64,000 nt of DNA from assembly GCA_903929135.1 (NCBI GenBank), contig CAIYTH010000013.1, positions 124,001 to 188,000 of the forward strand, written 5' to 3'. The position numbers were made by a program, and so were the translations under genes. Shown one piece after another: positions 1-10,255 of the stretch (position 1 is its first letter; every line of letters starts with the position of its first letter). This DNA is from an uncultured Chlorobiales bacterium (lineage in GTDB: Bacteria; Bacteroidota; Chlorobiia; Chlorobiales; Chlorobiaceae). The notes beneath the pieces are model-generated. The model was given only the letters and a program-made list of their open reading frames with translations. It was not told where the DNA came from and made no database searches.

Positions 1-297
1 CGCCGTATCCACCGATGCGAATGCCGTTATGACCACGATCTTCAGCCAGGGAGAGCCGGCAAGCAGCGAGGAAACCAGATCGAGTCCGCTTTCAAGGCCC
101 AACCGGAGATCGACAAACGCGAGATCGAAAATCTGGAGGCCTGCTTCGGTAAGGGCATCTTTCGCGTTCGAGACAGCCGTGACCTTGTGGTGTTGCAGGT
201 CGAAAAACATCATCATGGTTTTTCTGATGTTGCTTTCGTCATCCACGACAAGCACATGCATCGGGGATGAAGGCGATACTTTATCAACAAGCTCCAT
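1..297 (-). CDS. Response regulator, NtrC-like (N-terminal fragment)
   Basis: The gene starts at ATG 297 and runs off the left edge, so only 99 codons are visible. They form a receiver domain: an acidic pair after VLVVDDE, phosphoacceptor Asp in FVDLRLG, and the conserved Thr in VVITAFAS. The run NIRKT after the acidic pair and ITAFASVDTA near the end are typical of the sigma-54 activator (NtrC/AlgB) class, so an AAA+ domain and a helix-turn-helix probably follow outside the window. The phosphorelay role is family knowledge. Its partner kinase is not visible here. Confidence 0.75.
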   Translation of the reverse strand, partial: MELVDKVSPSSPMHVLVVDDESNIRKTMMMFFDLQHHKVTAVSNAKDALTEAGLQIFDLAFVDLRLGLESGLDLVSSLLAGSPWLKIVVITAFASVDTA

Positions 298-639
298 GAT
301 GGTTCACCTGAAAAGCGTTAACGAACAATGCCTGATAAAATTATGAAAACTTTTCGATAAAGGGAGGCGTCGCGCCAACTGCCCGTAATGGCTCGAATAC
401 CGTATCCGGGGATCGCCGTCGGCTTTTCTGTCAGGATGAGCGGCAAGCCGGGGAAGCCGGGACGCGGAGAACTTGGCGTCTACGGTTCAGAACGTTATCT
501 TTTAGCGAAGTTGTTCATCTGTGCTCTTTCCGACAGGATCAGGTGGCAGTTTCAACCCACAGGCGCACGAGTCAAACCGTATGCGCACTATCGGGATATT
601 CATCTGAACGCGAAGGTTAATCAGCCACCCGACAATACC
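298..639. other. Intergenic region between divergent genes
   Basis: A 342-base divergent gap. The reading frame of the next gene stays open back to an ATG at 388, but the extra 84 codons look unlike protein and have no ribosome-binding site, so I treat them as non-coding. No tRNA-like fold, terminator or clear sigma-70 promoter was recognised. It presumably holds both divergent promoters. Confidence 0.4.
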
Positions 640-1401
640 ATGAACGAACGACTGGCCGCCGGTCTCCTTGCCGGCATATCCGTCGCGCTGATCGGCGCCG
701 AAACAGCCCTTGCGGCTTTTTACGGCTTCGATCCCGGCCGGATCCTTTTCTGCCTTGCGCTCTACGTGGGTGCTGCAGGGCTGTTGTTTTCCCTGAAGCT
801 CCTCTTCGACGGGGGCGGCAGCCGGATCGAGAGCGTTTCGGAGCGCAGGGTCCGAGCCATGCGGGGCGATGCCGCCGGTCGACTCGATGGTTACGAAATC
901 GATGACGAGTTCCTCGGCCGCGGTCGGAGCGACCGGAAGCCGGCCTCCTCCGGAAGCCGACCGCTCGACGACGAGGCGCTGAAGGCTGCCGTGACCTCGT
1001 ATGCCTCAATGGCAGGCGGTTTCGAGAAGCTTCGCGAAACCCTCGACCAGGTCGGCGAAGATGCCTTCCGCTCGATGGCCCGCAAAGCAGGCATTGACGG
1101 GGTGACGAAGGAGCGTGCGATGTCTGCGCTCACGGAGCTCATTGCCGCCGAAGGGGCAGGAAGGGAGGGTGAGGGTGTACCGACCCTTTCGATCTCCCTC
1201 GACCGGGAAACCTTCGACGATTACATCCGACGCTGCATGACCGACAAGGAGACCTGCCAGGATGACGACGAGGGGGCCGGATTTTCGATAGGGCTCGACG
1301 CGGCGGACCTTTCCAGCCGTCCATCCGAGCCGCCGACCGATTTCTCGCACGACCCGAAGGCGGTTTTCGCGAAGATCAACCGACCTGGCGGTGCCCGGTG
1401 A
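640..1401 (+). CDS. Conserved hypothetical membrane protein
   Basis: A protein of 253 residues if ATG 640 is used; the frame is open back to 388. Two hydrophobic helices (about residues 5-25 and 33-53) are followed by a long soluble, charged region rich in Asp, Glu and Arg. This suggests a membrane-anchored cytoplasmic domain. I recognise no family. It overlaps the next gene, the RNA methyltransferase, by four bases (GTGA), so the two are probably co-transcribed and translationally coupled. There is no good Shine-Dalgarno sequence before 640, so the start is uncertain. Confidence 0.55.
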   Translation: MNERLAAGLLAGISVALIGAETALAAFYGFDPGRILFCLALYVGAAGLLFSLKLLFDGGGSRIESVSERRVRAMRGDAAGRLDGYEIDDEFLGRGRSDRKPASSGSRPLDDEALKAAVTSYASMAGGFEKLRETLDQVGEDAFRSMARKAGIDGVTKERAMSALTELIAAEGAGREGEGVPTLSISLDRETFDDYIRRCMTDKETCQDDDEGAGFSIGLDAADLSSRPSEPPTDFSHDPKAVFAKINRPGGAR

Positions 1402-2195
1402 CCAGTTCCGCCTTCAAGCCGCTGAGCAAGGCAATGCTCTCCCGCTTCGCCAAACTCGGCCAGAAGAAGTACCGCGACCAGGAGGGGGTGTTCCTCGCCG
1501 AGGGGCTGCGCACGGTGCGCGAGCTGCTCGACAGCCTGCCGGAGCCGGGCATGCTCGAAGCGCTCATCGTCGAGGAGGGGGCCTCCCCCGGCAGGATGCG
1601 GATCGACGCATACCGCGGAAAGCTTTTCCTTGCCGACAGGGATGCCGCCGCACGCCTTGCCCAGACGACGTCGCCGCAGGGGGTGTTCGGTGTCTTCAGG
1701 AAACAGGCCGGCAAAGGGTTCGATCCTGTCGGCGCCAGGTCGCTCGTCGTGGCGCTCGACGACGTGCAGGACCCGGGCAACGTCGGTACCATCATCCGCA
1801 CGGCCGCCTGGTTCGGCGCCGAAGCGGTCGTCTGCAGCGATGGAACGGCGGACCCCTACAACGCCAAGGCGGTCCGTTCGAGCGCCGGCAGCATCTTCGC
1901 GGTCCGGCACTATGCGGTGAAGGATCTCGCCGCCGAACTCCGCCGCCTGCAGCGCGAAGGGTTCTCGGTGTCGGCAGCCTCGCTCGACGGCTCCGACTAC
2001 CGGAGCTTCGACGACTGGCCGGAGCGGCGGGTGCTGGTCATCGGCAACGAGGCCAACGGCATCGGCAAGCCTGTGCTCGAACTGGCTGACCGCCTCGTCA
2101 GGATTCCGCATGCCGGGGGCGGGAAGCCGAACGTCGAATCCCTGAACGCCTCGGTCTCGGCGGCGATCCTCCTCGCAGGCCTCTCTTTCGTGTGA
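1398..2195 (+). CDS. TrmH/SpoU family RNA 2'-O-methyltransferase
   Basis: A 265-residue SPOUT enzyme that should transfer a methyl group from S-adenosylmethionine to a ribose 2'-OH in rRNA or tRNA. An N-terminal substrate-binding part (about 1-100) precedes the knotted catalytic domain. The three family motifs are visible: ALDDVQDPGNVGTIIRT, then VIGNEANGI, then ESLNASVSAAILL with the SAM-binding knot. The GTG start overlaps the TGA of the upstream membrane protein gene. Length and motifs fit the RlmB/TsnR-like group, but the exact target nucleotide cannot be read from sequence. Confidence 0.88.
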   Translation: MTSSAFKPLSKAMLSRFAKLGQKKYRDQEGVFLAEGLRTVRELLDSLPEPGMLEALIVEEGASPGRMRIDAYRGKLFLADRDAAARLAQTTSPQGVFGVFRKQAGKGFDPVGARSLVVALDDVQDPGNVGTIIRTAAWFGAEAVVCSDGTADPYNAKAVRSSAGSIFAVRHYAVKDLAAELRRLQREGFSVSAASLDGSDYRSFDDWPERRVLVIGNEANGIGKPVLELADRLVRIPHAGGGKPNVESLNASVSAAILLAGLSFV

Positions 2196-2290
2196 TGGTC
2201 ACTTTTTCAGGGTGCCCGTAACAGCCATGAACGCCTCTGAAGAAACAATTCCCTTCGCGGTGTTGTTCGTTCGGTTATTCCCTTGCATTT

Positions 2291-2308
2291 CCGGCACCTT
2301 CGTGCCGG
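2291..2308. terminator. Short perfect hairpin after the methyltransferase gene
   Basis: CCGGCAC and GTGCCGG pair perfectly over 7 bp with a CTTC loop, about 95 bases past the methyltransferase stop. There is no U-tract, so it may be a weak terminator or an mRNA-stabilising hairpin. Confidence 0.3.
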
Positions 2309-2342
2309 TATTCTCCATTAACCATCTGACGAGGAGTTCCCC

Positions 2343-3368
2343 ATGCTTCAGTCAATCGAACAGATGATTTTCAGGAACCTGACCCCGCTGTCGATACGGC
2401 ACCTGACCCCGCCGGACATCGCACACGCGGAGGGGCTTTCGGCGGCGGTCTACCGGCAGCTCGAACTGGAGTTCCAGACCGTGCCGCCCATCACGATGCA
2501 CCATCTCGACCCCGAACTGATGTCGGGCGTCTGGAGCGCCTGCAGGGAGACGCTCGTCGCCGGTCCGTACCGCGCCCTCAAGGAGGCGGTGGCCGTAGCG
2601 GTATCGGATTCGAACCGGTGCCCATACTGCGTGCAGGCGCACACCTCGATGCTGGAGGGCTCCGGCGCGCATGTCGGAGACGACGGAGTACCGGCGTCGA
2701 TCGTCGAGTGGGCCGCCGCGACGGGCGATCGGGAAAATGCGATTGGCCTCCAGCCTCCGTTCCCGCGCAATTCGGCTCCGGCCATAATGGGCACGGCAGT
2801 CATGTTCCACTACATCAACCGTATGGTCAACCTGTTCCTCGACGACACGATGATGCCGGTCGTCGGCAAACTCCCCCTGGTGAGCGGGCCGGCTTTCAGG
2901 CTGTTCAGCAACTTCGTTTCGGGACGGATCGCCACGCTCGATGTTGTGCCGGGCAGATTCCTGACCGGGGAACCCAAGATGGCATTACCGGAGGAGTTCC
3001 GCTGGGCGGAGCCCGATGCAGGGGTTTCCGGCGGGTTGCTGCGCTTCGCGTCCTCCGCCGAATCGGCAGGCTCGACGCTTGATGCCGCCGTGCGCGGACT
3101 GGTCGAAGAGGTCGTTTCCGAATGGAGCGGGGGCTTGCCGGGACCCGGTAAAAGCTGGCTGGACCATGCGGTTGCCGTGCTTCCTGAACACTCCAGGCCG
3201 CAGGCAAGGATTGCGCTGCTGGCCGCCCTGGCATCGTGGGCTGCAGACGACGGAGAGATAGCCGCGTTCCGCGGGGAGGGGGCGGATGACCGGTCGCTCC
3301 TCGATACGGCTGCGTGGGGAGCCTACCTGGCCGCAAAAAGGATCGCGAGCTGGATTCCGGCTCCCTGA
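2343..3368 (+). CDS. AhpD-like / carboxymuconolactone decarboxylase family protein
   Basis: A 341-residue protein with the AhpD redox signature Cys93-Pro-Tyr-Cys96 and His100 (NRCPYCVQAHTSML). In alkylhydroperoxidases this motif forms the peroxide-reducing disulfide and proton relay. The flanking all-helical region (about 60-130) fits the CMD fold. The remaining 200 residues include another helical segment and are longer than a single AhpD unit, so an exact enzymatic role is inferred. GAGGAG lies 6 bases before the ATG and fixes the start. It stands alone, with a convergent stress-protein gene behind it. Confidence 0.75.
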   Translation: MLQSIEQMIFRNLTPLSIRHLTPPDIAHAEGLSAAVYRQLELEFQTVPPITMHHLDPELMSGVWSACRETLVAGPYRALKEAVAVAVSDSNRCPYCVQAHTSMLEGSGAHVGDDGVPASIVEWAAATGDRENAIGLQPPFPRNSAPAIMGTAVMFHYINRMVNLFLDDTMMPVVGKLPLVSGPAFRLFSNFVSGRIATLDVVPGRFLTGEPKMALPEEFRWAEPDAGVSGGLLRFASSAESAGSTLDAAVRGLVEEVVSEWSGGLPGPGKSWLDHAVAVLPEHSRPQARIALLAALASWAADDGEIAAFRGEGADDRSLLDTAAWGAYLAAKRIASWIPAP

Positions 3369-3376
3369 GGTCGCCG

Positions 3377-4222
3377 TCATCTGACGATCAGCACGGGAGA
3401 GTCGATGTCGTTGACAAGCGCGCGGAGGGTCTCTTCAGGCAGATTCATCCGGTCGCTCAGCACGAGCAGGCCCGAGTCGATCATCCTGATGTACCTCGCA
3501 AGCTGCCTGCCGTCTGCGACCGGCAGGTGGTGGTACTCGACCTGCAGTCCGGAGGGCTCGACGAGCGTAAGGGTTTCCTGCCTGCTTCGTTCTTCGGCAT
3601 CGGGTTCCCGGTCGATGACGACGAGATGGAGGAGGCTCTCGGGACCAGCTATGGCCAGTGCGGTGCCGAGGGCGCGCATCGAACCCTCCGACCCGTCGTA
3701 GAGCACCAGCAGGGGGCCTTCGGCTGCGGTGCAGCCCGGCCTCATCAGCAGCACGGTCATCTTTCCCTCCCGGAGTGCGGTGCTGGCCGTCGAGCCCAGG
3801 CCTTTGCGGCATGACGGCGACCTGCCGCTTCTTCCAAGCACCAGGATATCGGCGTCGGGAGCGGCCGACATGAGCTCTTCCGGCACCATGCCCCGCAATA
3901 CCCGGAAGGTGTGGCGGAGCGTGAACTCCTCTGCGGTACGCTGCAACTGCTCCTGCGCATCCCTGGCCTGGAACCGGAGCAGTCGTTCGAGCTGCGCCTC
4001 GTCGAGCTTGCCGGTCGTCATGCTGTACTGGCGGATCTCTTCGGCAAACGGCAACCCGGCCATCCGAAGCAGGTTGATGTCTTCCACGAAGATGCCGATC
4101 AATTCGGCCCCCAGCCGGACGGCCATTTCGGCTGCGGCGACGAGCGATGCCTTGCTGTGCGGAGAGCAGTCGAGCGCCACGGCAATCGTACGGATCATGC
4201 CTTGTCTCATTCCCGGTTCCAT
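3377..4222 (-). CDS. Universal stress protein, two tandem Usp domains
   Basis: A 281-residue protein with two UspA-type domains (about 9-145 and 155-281). The first begins IRTIAVALDCSPHS and carries LVLGRSGRS before a Ser/Thr-rich turn, as in nucleotide-binding Usps. The second begins LLVLYDGSEGS and ends in PVLIVR, the usual last beta-strand. AAGGA about 9 bases ahead supports the start at 4222 over the inner ATG at 4198. It is 24 bases downstream of the Lon-like protease gene on the same strand, suggesting a stress-linked transcription unit. Confidence 0.88.
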   Translation of the reverse strand: MEPGMRQGMIRTIAVALDCSPHSKASLVAAAEMAVRLGAELIGIFVEDINLLRMAGLPFAEEIRQYSMTTGKLDEAQLERLLRFQARDAQEQLQRTAEEFTLRHTFRVLRGMVPEELMSAAPDADILVLGRSGRSPSCRKGLGSTASTALREGKMTVLLMRPGCTAAEGPLLVLYDGSEGSMRALGTALAIAGPESLLHLVVIDREPDAEERSRQETLTLVEPSGLQVEYHHLPVADGRQLARYIRMIDSGLLVLSDRMNLPEETLRALVNDIDSPVLIVR

Positions 4223-4246
4223 GTCCTTCGTTCCTTCCGGTTGCGG

Positions 4247-6682
4247 TCAGCTTTTCTTTTCTTCATCATCGTTTTCCAGGTCGGAATCGAACTCCTTCTG
4301 TTTTTTTGTCATGGCGTCAAGCCGCTCGACGATCCTCGCATTGACCGATCCCGGCGACCAGACCCCGGCCTCATCCTGTTCGCCTGACGGCACTCCGGTC
4401 AGGATCTCGATGCCCTGGTCGACATGGGAGACCGGCCAGATCGAAAACTTACCCTCCTCGACGGCTTTCACGATATCCTGCCTGAGCATCAGGTTGCTCA
4501 CGTTCGAGGCGGGTATCAGCACTCCCTGGCGACCGTCGAGGCCGCGCTCGCTGCAGAGGTCGAAAAATCCCTCGATTTTTTCATTCACCCCGCCGATCGC
4601 CTGCACCTCGCCGTACTGGTTTACCGAACCGGTCACGGCAAACCACTGCCTGATGGGCAGGCCGGAGATGGCCGAAAGCAGGGCGTACAGCTCCGCAGAG
4701 GATGCGCTGTCCCCTTCAACCCCGCCGTAGGACTGCTCGAAGACCAGCGTGGCCGAAAGAGAAAGCGGCTGCTCCGGAGCATAGCGCGCGCCGAGGAACC
4801 CTGACAGGATCAGCACCCCTTTCGAGTGGATGGGGCCGCCCATCTCGACCTCCCGTTCGATGTCGATCACTTCGCCCTTGCCGAGCCTGATTCTCGCCGT
4901 GATCCTGCTTGGCTGGCCGAAGTTCCGGTCGCCGAGGGAGTAGATGGAGAGTCCGTTGATCTGCCCTATTTTTTCCGAACAGGTGTCGATCAGGATGGTG
5001 TTGCGCATCATCGCCTCCCTGATCCGCTCCTGGACCCGGGATGCGCGGTGCACCCTGGCGTCGATCACCGCCTGCACATCCCCGGCCGTCACCAGGGCAC
5101 GGCTGCCTTCCGAAGCATGGTAGTCGGCTTCGTGCACCAGGTCGCAGATCCCCTGCAGGTGGGTGGTCAGCTTCGTTGCGTCTCCCGCCATGCGCGATCC
5201 ATGCTCGATGACACGTGCCACGGCGCCCCGATCGAAATGACGAAGCTTTTCACGAACGGCCATCGAACCGATCAGCCGTGCGTATGCGAGATAATTTTCG
5301 GGATTTCGCTCCATCTCGTCCTCGAAATCGGCACCTACCTTGAACAGTTCGTTGAAATCGGGATCGTAGTTGTTGAGGAGGTAATAGAGCGTCCTCTCCC
5401 CGAGCAGGATGATCTTCACCTGAAGGGGGATTGGCTCCGGATCGAGCGAAATCGTGCTGACCAGGCTGTAGAGCTGCGCCAGCGACTCGATCCTGATCTG
5501 ACGGGTGCGGATGGCCTTCTTGAGCGCCTCCCATGCGAACGGTTCGAGCAGCAGGCGACGGGCGTCGAGCACCAGGTAGCCGCCGTTGGCCCGGTGCAGG
5601 GCTCCCGGCTTGATGAGCGTGAAATCGGTGACCAGGGTGCCCATCTGGGACGAGTGCTCGATATCCCCGATGAGGTTCTGGCAGGCGGGCTTGTCTTCGA
5701 GGATTACAGGGGCTCCGTTCGTATTCGTGTTGTCGATCATGACGTTGACCCGGTAACGGACGAAATAGCGGCCTTTCGAACCCGTCCTGGGCTGGCCGCC
5801 TCCCATGAACAGCTCCTGCGGGCTGGGCTCCTTCTCGAGGAACTGGTCGAAGTTCTCGATGATGTCGTTTTCGATCGCGTCGATGTAGCTGACGACTTCG
5901 GGCAGCGTCTCGTATTTCGACCGGATTTCGCCGATGAGCGGCTTCAATGCGAAACCTGCAACATCCCGGTTCAGCTCCTTGAGCTTTTCGTTGGTTTCGC
6001 GGTGCCATTTCGGGATCTGTGCCATGATCGACTGGAGGGCATCCTTGAGTTGTCCCATCTCCGCTTCGATCCTGTCACGATCCTCCTGCTTCAGCCGCAT
6101 GAAATCTTCGGACTTGAGGACCTCTCCCTTTTTTGTGGGCGCAAAGGCAAATCCGCCCGGAGTCCTGATCAGTGCGATATCCTGCGACTGGGCTTTCCGT
6201 TCGAGCGCCTCGATGGCGACCCCCTGCTGCTCCTGGAAGGATTCGTTGATCTCTTTTTCCCTCGTCTGGTACTCTTCGCTGCTGAACGCCGCAGGAATGA
6301 CGCTGAAGAGCGTCTCGACGAGGCGCTCCATGTCGCTGCCAAGCTGGCCGGCGCGGCCGGGCGGGAGGCGCAGCGCCCTGGGATGGCGCGGTTTTTCGAA
6401 ATTGTAGACGTAACACCAGTCGTCGGGGCTGGCGGCGCAGGGAGCAAGGCGGTTCAGCAGGTGCAGGACGGCCGACTGCTTACCCGTACCGGCTGGTCCG
6501 AGGGCGAACAGGTTGAAACCGTCGTGCCGGATGCCCATGCTGAACCTTATGGCTTCGAGTGCGCGCTCCTGCCCGGCGATTTCGGTCGTCCCATCGAGCT
6601 CGGCCGTGGTCTCGAATCCGAACTGGGCCGGGTCGCATCGGTTGAAGAGCTGGGTCGGAGTGAGCTTCTGGGGTACAGGCAT
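4247..6682 (-). CDS. Lon-like ATP-dependent protease
   Basis: An 811-residue AAA+ protease of the Lon-related type with the AAA module near the N-terminus, unlike classical LonA. Walker A is [10 protein letters not shown] (about 62-69). The middle carries a helical insert with charged coiled-coil character (about 170-260). The C-terminal Lon protease domain shows the catalytic Ser near 659 in [10 protein letters not shown] and Lys near 702 in GGVNEKIEG, forming the Ser-Lys dyad. An acidic tail (DLENDDEE) ends the protein. AAGGA 8 bases before ATG supports the start. It probably degrades damaged proteins in the cytoplasm. The same-strand Usp gene follows. Confidence 0.9.
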   Translation of the reverse strand: MPVPQKLTPTQLFNRCDPAQFGFETTAELDGTTEIAGQERALEAIRFSMGIRHDGFNLFALGPAGTGKQSAVLHLLNRLAPCAASPDDWCYVYNFEKPRHPRALRLPPGRAGQLGSDMERLVETLFSVIPAAFSSEEYQTREKEINESFQEQQGVAIEALERKAQSQDIALIRTPGGFAFAPTKKGEVLKSEDFMRLKQEDRDRIEAEMGQLKDALQSIMAQIPKWHRETNEKLKELNRDVAGFALKPLIGEIRSKYETLPEVVSYIDAIENDIIENFDQFLEKEPSPQELFMGGGQPRTGSKGRYFVRYRVNVMIDNTNTNGAPVILEDKPACQNLIGDIEHSSQMGTLVTDFTLIKPGALHRANGGYLVLDARRLLLEPFAWEALKKAIRTRQIRIESLAQLYSLVSTISLDPEPIPLQVKIILLGERTLYYLLNNYDPDFNELFKVGADFEDEMERNPENYLAYARLIGSMAVREKLRHFDRGAVARVIEHGSRMAGDATKLTTHLQGICDLVHEADYHASEGSRALVTAGDVQAVIDARVHRASRVQERIREAMMRNTILIDTCSEKIGQINGLSIYSLGDRNFGQPSRITARIRLGKGEVIDIEREVEMGGPIHSKGVLILSGFLGARYAPEQPLSLSATLVFEQSYGGVEGDSASSAELYALLSAISGLPIRQWFAVTGSVNQYGEVQAIGGVNEKIEGFFDLCSERGLDGRQGVLIPASNVSNLMLRQDIVKAVEEGKFSIWPVSHVDQGIEILTGVPSGEQDEAGVWSPGSVNARIVERLDAMTKKQKEFDSDLENDDEEKKS

Positions 6683-6806
6683 GTGGCGTGTTCCTTTTTC
6701 CGGTCGGGAAGGTTCCTTTGAGGAGAAGGCTGCCTCCGGAATCGGCAGCCCCGGGCTTGTCTGTTCTAAACTGTAACCGGATCCGAAATGGTTCCCGGCG
6801 ATAGGG

Positions 6807-7559
6807 TTACGGCGTTTCGTTCTCTTCGATGGCCTTGTGCAGGTGCACCGGTTCGTCCTCTTTTTTGCGCAGCCTGAGGTTCAGCATCTCCACGCACACC
6901 GAAAACGCCATGGCGAAATAGATGTACCCTTTCGGGAACTCGAACCCGACCCCTTCGGCAATGAGCGTTACCCCCACCAGGATCAGGAAGCTGAGGGCCA
7001 GCATCTTGATGGTCGGATGGCGATCGACGAATTCTCCGATCGCTTTCGACGCGACCATCATGATGCCGACGGCGATCATGATGGAGAGGATCATGACCGG
7101 GATGTCCCGGGCAAGCCCGACGGCCGTGATGACCGAATCGAGCGAGAAGATGATGTCGATGAGCGCGATCTGGATGAGGGTGGAGACGAATCCGGAGGCC
7201 GAACCTTTGTTTTCGGAGTGCTCTCCTCCTTCGAGGCATTCATGGATTTCACGGGTGCTCTTGGCGAGCAGGAAGAGCCCTCCGCCGAAAAGGATGAGGG
7301 CACGGCCGGAGATTCCATGGTCGAACAGGGTGAACAGGTTGGCGGTCAGTCCCATGACCCAGGTGATCGACAGCAGCAGGAGGATCCGGGTGAACATGGC
7401 CAGCCCGAGTCCCATGATGCGGCCTTTTCCCCGTTGTTCAGCCGGCAGGCGGCTGACGATGATGGAGATGAAGATGATGTTGTCGATGCCCAGGACGATT
7501 TCAAGCGACGTCAGGGTGACGAGGGCGATCCAGGATTCCGGTCGGAAGATCCATTCCAT
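6807..7559 (-). CDS. TerC family integral membrane protein
   Basis: A 250-residue protein with about seven hydrophobic helices. The TerC hallmarks are present: [14 protein letters not shown] near the N-terminus, with acidic residues inside a membrane helix, and the matching repeat [14 protein letters not shown] around residue 145. Such intramembrane Asp/Glu pairs are associated with metal ion export, mainly Mn2+, in characterised relatives. The substrate here is inferred. No Mn2+-type riboswitch was recognised in the leader. It lies upstream of the Lon-like gene on the same strand, 124 bases apart. Confidence 0.88.
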   Translation of the reverse strand: MEWIFRPESWIALVTLTSLEIVLGIDNIIFISIIVSRLPAEQRGKGRIMGLGLAMFTRILLLLSITWVMGLTANLFTLFDHGISGRALILFGGGLFLLAKSTREIHECLEGGEHSENKGSASGFVSTLIQIALIDIIFSLDSVITAVGLARDIPVMILSIMIAVGIMMVASKAIGEFVDRHPTIKMLALSFLILVGVTLIAEGVGFEFPKGYIYFAMAFSVCVEMLNLRLRKKEDEPVHLHKAIEENETP

Positions 7560-7718
7560 GCTTGGTGGTGCTCTACGGTTTGGTGATACGGGGATCCCGA
7601 AGGATACCTAATCATGAATGTACGCCTGAACGCCTTTACGGGCAACATTCGTCATCTTTACGTTGAATGGCATACATTAAGGGGAGATGGCCTGATACAC
7701 GTCAATCGCTGCGGTGCA

Positions 7719-9107
7719 ATGAGTTTTCTGTATGACGACCGGATGCATGCCGGGCTGAAAAACTATTTCGACAGCGGCCGGACAAAGCCGGCAGGGTGGA
7801 GGATCGCCCAGCTCGACGGCCTCGAGTCGTTTCTCCGCGAACGCGAGGCGGCCATAGCCCGGGCTCTCTACGCCGACCTTCGCAAGCCTGCCGCGGAAAC
7901 GTTCCTGACCGAGACCGGCTGGCTTCTCTCCGAAATCAGGCATGTACGGAAACACCTCAGGCGGTGGATGAAGCCGAGGCGGGTTTCCGTGCCCCTGCAC
8001 TACCAGCCCGGGCGGGCACGAGTGAGCCGGGAGCCGCTCGGCCTGGTGCTCATCATCGGGGCATGGAACTATCCGCTCCAGCTTTGCCTCGCCCCGCTCA
8101 TCGGAGCGGTGGCAGGGGGGAACTGCGCGCTCCTGAAACCGTCCGAGATGGCGCCGGCGACATCACGCCTGCTGGCTTCGGAACTTCCCCCTTACCTGGA
8201 CCAGGAGGCCTTCCGGGTCGTCGAGGGCGGTCCTGAGCACTCCGCGGATCTGCTTCGACACCGGTTCGACCACATCTTTTTCACCGGAAGCCTTACCAAG
8301 GGTCGGGAGGTCATGCAGGCGGCTGCGCGCCTGATCACGCCGGTTACCCTCGAGCTGGGTGGGAAATGCCCGTGCATCGTGACGGAAAAGGCCGATCTTC
8401 ACATTGCCGCCCGGAGGATCGTCTGGGGCAAGTTCCTGAATGCCGGCCAGACCTGCATCTCTCCGGACTACCTGCTGGTGCAGGAGTCTGTGGAAGCCCC
8501 GTTGCTCGATCTTATGCGTGAGGCGGTCGACCGGTTTTACGGACCTGACCCCAGGGAAAGCCCCGATTATGCCCGAATCGCGGACGATCGCCAATTCCGG
8601 CGGCTCAGCGGTTATCTCCTTGAAGGAGAGGTGGTTGCCGGAGGCCAGGCCGACAGTGCCGACCGGTACATTGCCCCCACGATCCTCCGGGGTGTGCGGC
8701 CCGGCTCTCCGCTCATGCAGGAGGAGGTGTTCGGTCCTGTGCTTCCGGTCCTCGCGTTTTCATCGCTGCCGGAGGCCGTGGAGATCGTCCGGGCCGGCAG
8801 CGAGCCGCTCGCCGTGTACCTGTTTAGCCGCGATCCGGATGAGCTCGACATGGTGGAGGCGCGGACCCTGAGCGGAGGGGTCTGCTGCAACGACCTGCTT
8901 TTCCAGGCATCGGTCATGGGCCTGCCCTTCGGCGGCCGGGGCATGAGCGGGATCGGCGTCTATCACGGCCGCGCCGGCTTCGAAACATTCACGGCGACAC
9001 GCAGCGTGCTGGTCAGGTCCGGGTTTCCGGATCCCGATCTCCGCTATCCCCCCTACGGCTCAGGGAAAATGCGCCTGCTTCGCTGGATCATCAACCTTTT
9101 TGCATGA
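7719..9107 (+). CDS. Aldehyde dehydrogenase, class-3-like
   Basis: A 462-residue NAD(P)-dependent aldehyde dehydrogenase. Visible motifs are GAWNYPL and LKPSE in the cofactor fold, catalytic Glu in TLELGGKCP, and catalytic Cys in NAGQTCISPDY. The length and the C-terminal shape (FETFTATRSVLVRSGF) fit the ALDH3/fatty-aldehyde subgroup, so the likely reaction is oxidation of medium- or long-chain aldehydes to acids. The frame stays open to 7614, but 7719 gives the normal family N-terminus. Its TGA overlaps the ATG of the patatin gene, which points to joint lipid handling. Confidence 0.9.
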   Translation: MSFLYDDRMHAGLKNYFDSGRTKPAGWRIAQLDGLESFLREREAAIARALYADLRKPAAETFLTETGWLLSEIRHVRKHLRRWMKPRRVSVPLHYQPGRARVSREPLGLVLIIGAWNYPLQLCLAPLIGAVAGGNCALLKPSEMAPATSRLLASELPPYLDQEAFRVVEGGPEHSADLLRHRFDHIFFTGSLTKGREVMQAAARLITPVTLELGGKCPCIVTEKADLHIAARRIVWGKFLNAGQTCISPDYLLVQESVEAPLLDLMREAVDRFYGPDPRESPDYARIADDRQFRRLSGYLLEGEVVAGGQADSADRYIAPTILRGVRPGSPLMQEEVFGPVLPVLAFSSLPEAVEIVRAGSEPLAVYLFSRDPDELDMVEARTLSGGVCCNDLLFQASVMGLPFGGRGMSGIGVYHGRAGFETFTATRSVLVRSGFPDPDLRYPPYGSGKMRLLRWIINLFA

Positions 9108-9931
9108 ACATGGAATCTGAACTTGAGAAGGAGTCATCGGGCGTCACCGATACGAGGGGACCCATCGGTATCGCATTCGGGGGTGGAGGCGTGCTGGGCG
9201 CGGCCCATATCGGTGTGCTCAAGGCGATGCATGAACTCGGGTTCAAGGCCGATATCGTCGCAGGTACGAGTATCGGGTCATTCGTCGCCGCGCTGCATGC
9301 GTTCGGAAAAACCTGGAAGGAGATCGAAACCGTGTCGATTGACCTCGACTGGTCCGATCTTTCAGGACTCACGCTTTCGGAATACGGCCTGCTGTCGAAC
9401 AGGAAGTTCGGCGCCGTGGTCACCCGTCTGCTCGGTTCCCGCCGCATCGAGGATGCCCCGATACCTCTTGCCATCGTCTCGACCAACGTCAGTACCGGCA
9501 CGAAAGTGGTTTTCCGGGAGGGGGATGTCGCGACGGCAGTCATGGCCAGCTCCTCGATTCCCGGCATCTTCCGCCCCGTCGAGTATGGGGATATGCTGCT
9601 CGTCGACGGAGTATTGACCGAGAACGTTCCCATTTCGCCTCTCCTGGAGATGGGGGCAGGACGGATCGTCTGCGTCGATCTGCTCGGGCGCCATACGTTC
9701 AGCAGGCCCGAACACCTTGCCACGCTGCTCATGAACGCCTTCTACAGCGCGCTGCGAACCATATCGGCACTTCAGATACAGGATGCCGACCTGGTGATAA
9801 CTCCCGACCTGAGCGGCTTCAGCCTGGTCGACATGTCTGCCGTGCCGGCAATTCTGGAAGCCGGTTACGCCGAGGCCTATCCTGTGCTGAAAAAGTGGCT
9901 CGAATCGGAGTCGTTCCGGGATGGCGGGTAA
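9104..9931 (+). CDS. Patatin-like phospholipase (RssA/YlbK type)
   Basis: A 275-residue single-domain patatin. It has the oxyanion loop FGGGGVLGAAH at about 25-35, the nucleophile elbow GTSIGS, and the Asp of the catalytic dyad in LVDGVLTENVP. It should cleave acyl esters of phospholipids or related lipids using a Ser-Asp dyad. There is no signal peptide or membrane helix, so it is cytosolic or peripheral. The ATGA overlap with the aldehyde dehydrogenase stop implies translational coupling and perhaps a shared role in turning over membrane lipids. Confidence 0.9.
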   Translation: MNMESELEKESSGVTDTRGPIGIAFGGGGVLGAAHIGVLKAMHELGFKADIVAGTSIGSFVAALHAFGKTWKEIETVSIDLDWSDLSGLTLSEYGLLSNRKFGAVVTRLLGSRRIEDAPIPLAIVSTNVSTGTKVVFREGDVATAVMASSSIPGIFRPVEYGDMLLVDGVLTENVPISPLLEMGAGRIVCVDLLGRHTFSRPEHLATLLMNAFYSALRTISALQIQDADLVITPDLSGFSLVDMSAVPAILEAGYAEAYPVLKKWLESESFRDGG

Positions 9932-10255
9932 TGCAGCAGCGGCCGGCATGAAAATCGCGGATGCCGTTTGTTCCTGAAACCCCATTTTCGTTACATTACT
10001 TCATGCCCTTCTTGAAGTCATGAGCCTTGTGACCTCGAAAAAGACCTGATAACAAGGAATTGCCTTTTTCGTCCCTCCGGTCAGCGTTCCCGGATCCAGC
10101 CCCCGCGCTGATAGTGCCGTTGTACCCTTTTTGTTCCGGTTGTTCCGTATACCCGTGAATGGATGGTCTGTACGCCTGCATTCATCATCCCCGATGTTCA
10201 TCAGCACTGTCGAACGACAGGGCATCCGGCTAATCCGACTAACATGGAGGAGACC
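9932..10255. other. Intergenic region upstream of the YbaK-type gene
   Basis: 324 bases with no convincing gene. A minus-strand frame (9996-10181) is open but has no ribosome-binding site or recognisable domain. GGAGGA at 10247-10252 is the Shine-Dalgarno of the following gene. Confidence 0.35.

Noticed and set aside
298-316. parS-like sequence (TGGTTCACCTGAAAAG)
   Set aside because: It has about four mismatches to the usual 16-bp parS palindrome and is 36 kb from parAB.
388-639. N-terminal extension of the first membrane protein
   Set aside because: The extra 84 codons have no ribosome-binding site, and the hydrophobic helices that look like a natural N-terminus begin only after ATG 640.
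4826-6721. 631-codon plus-strand frame opposite the Lon-like protease
   Set aside because: It is antisense to a gene with clear Walker A and Ser-Lys motifs, shows no domain, and arises from the G+C-rich third positions of the real gene.
9996-10181. 61-codon minus-strand frame
   Set aside because: No ribosome-binding site, no recognisable domain, and competing open frames in the same interval.
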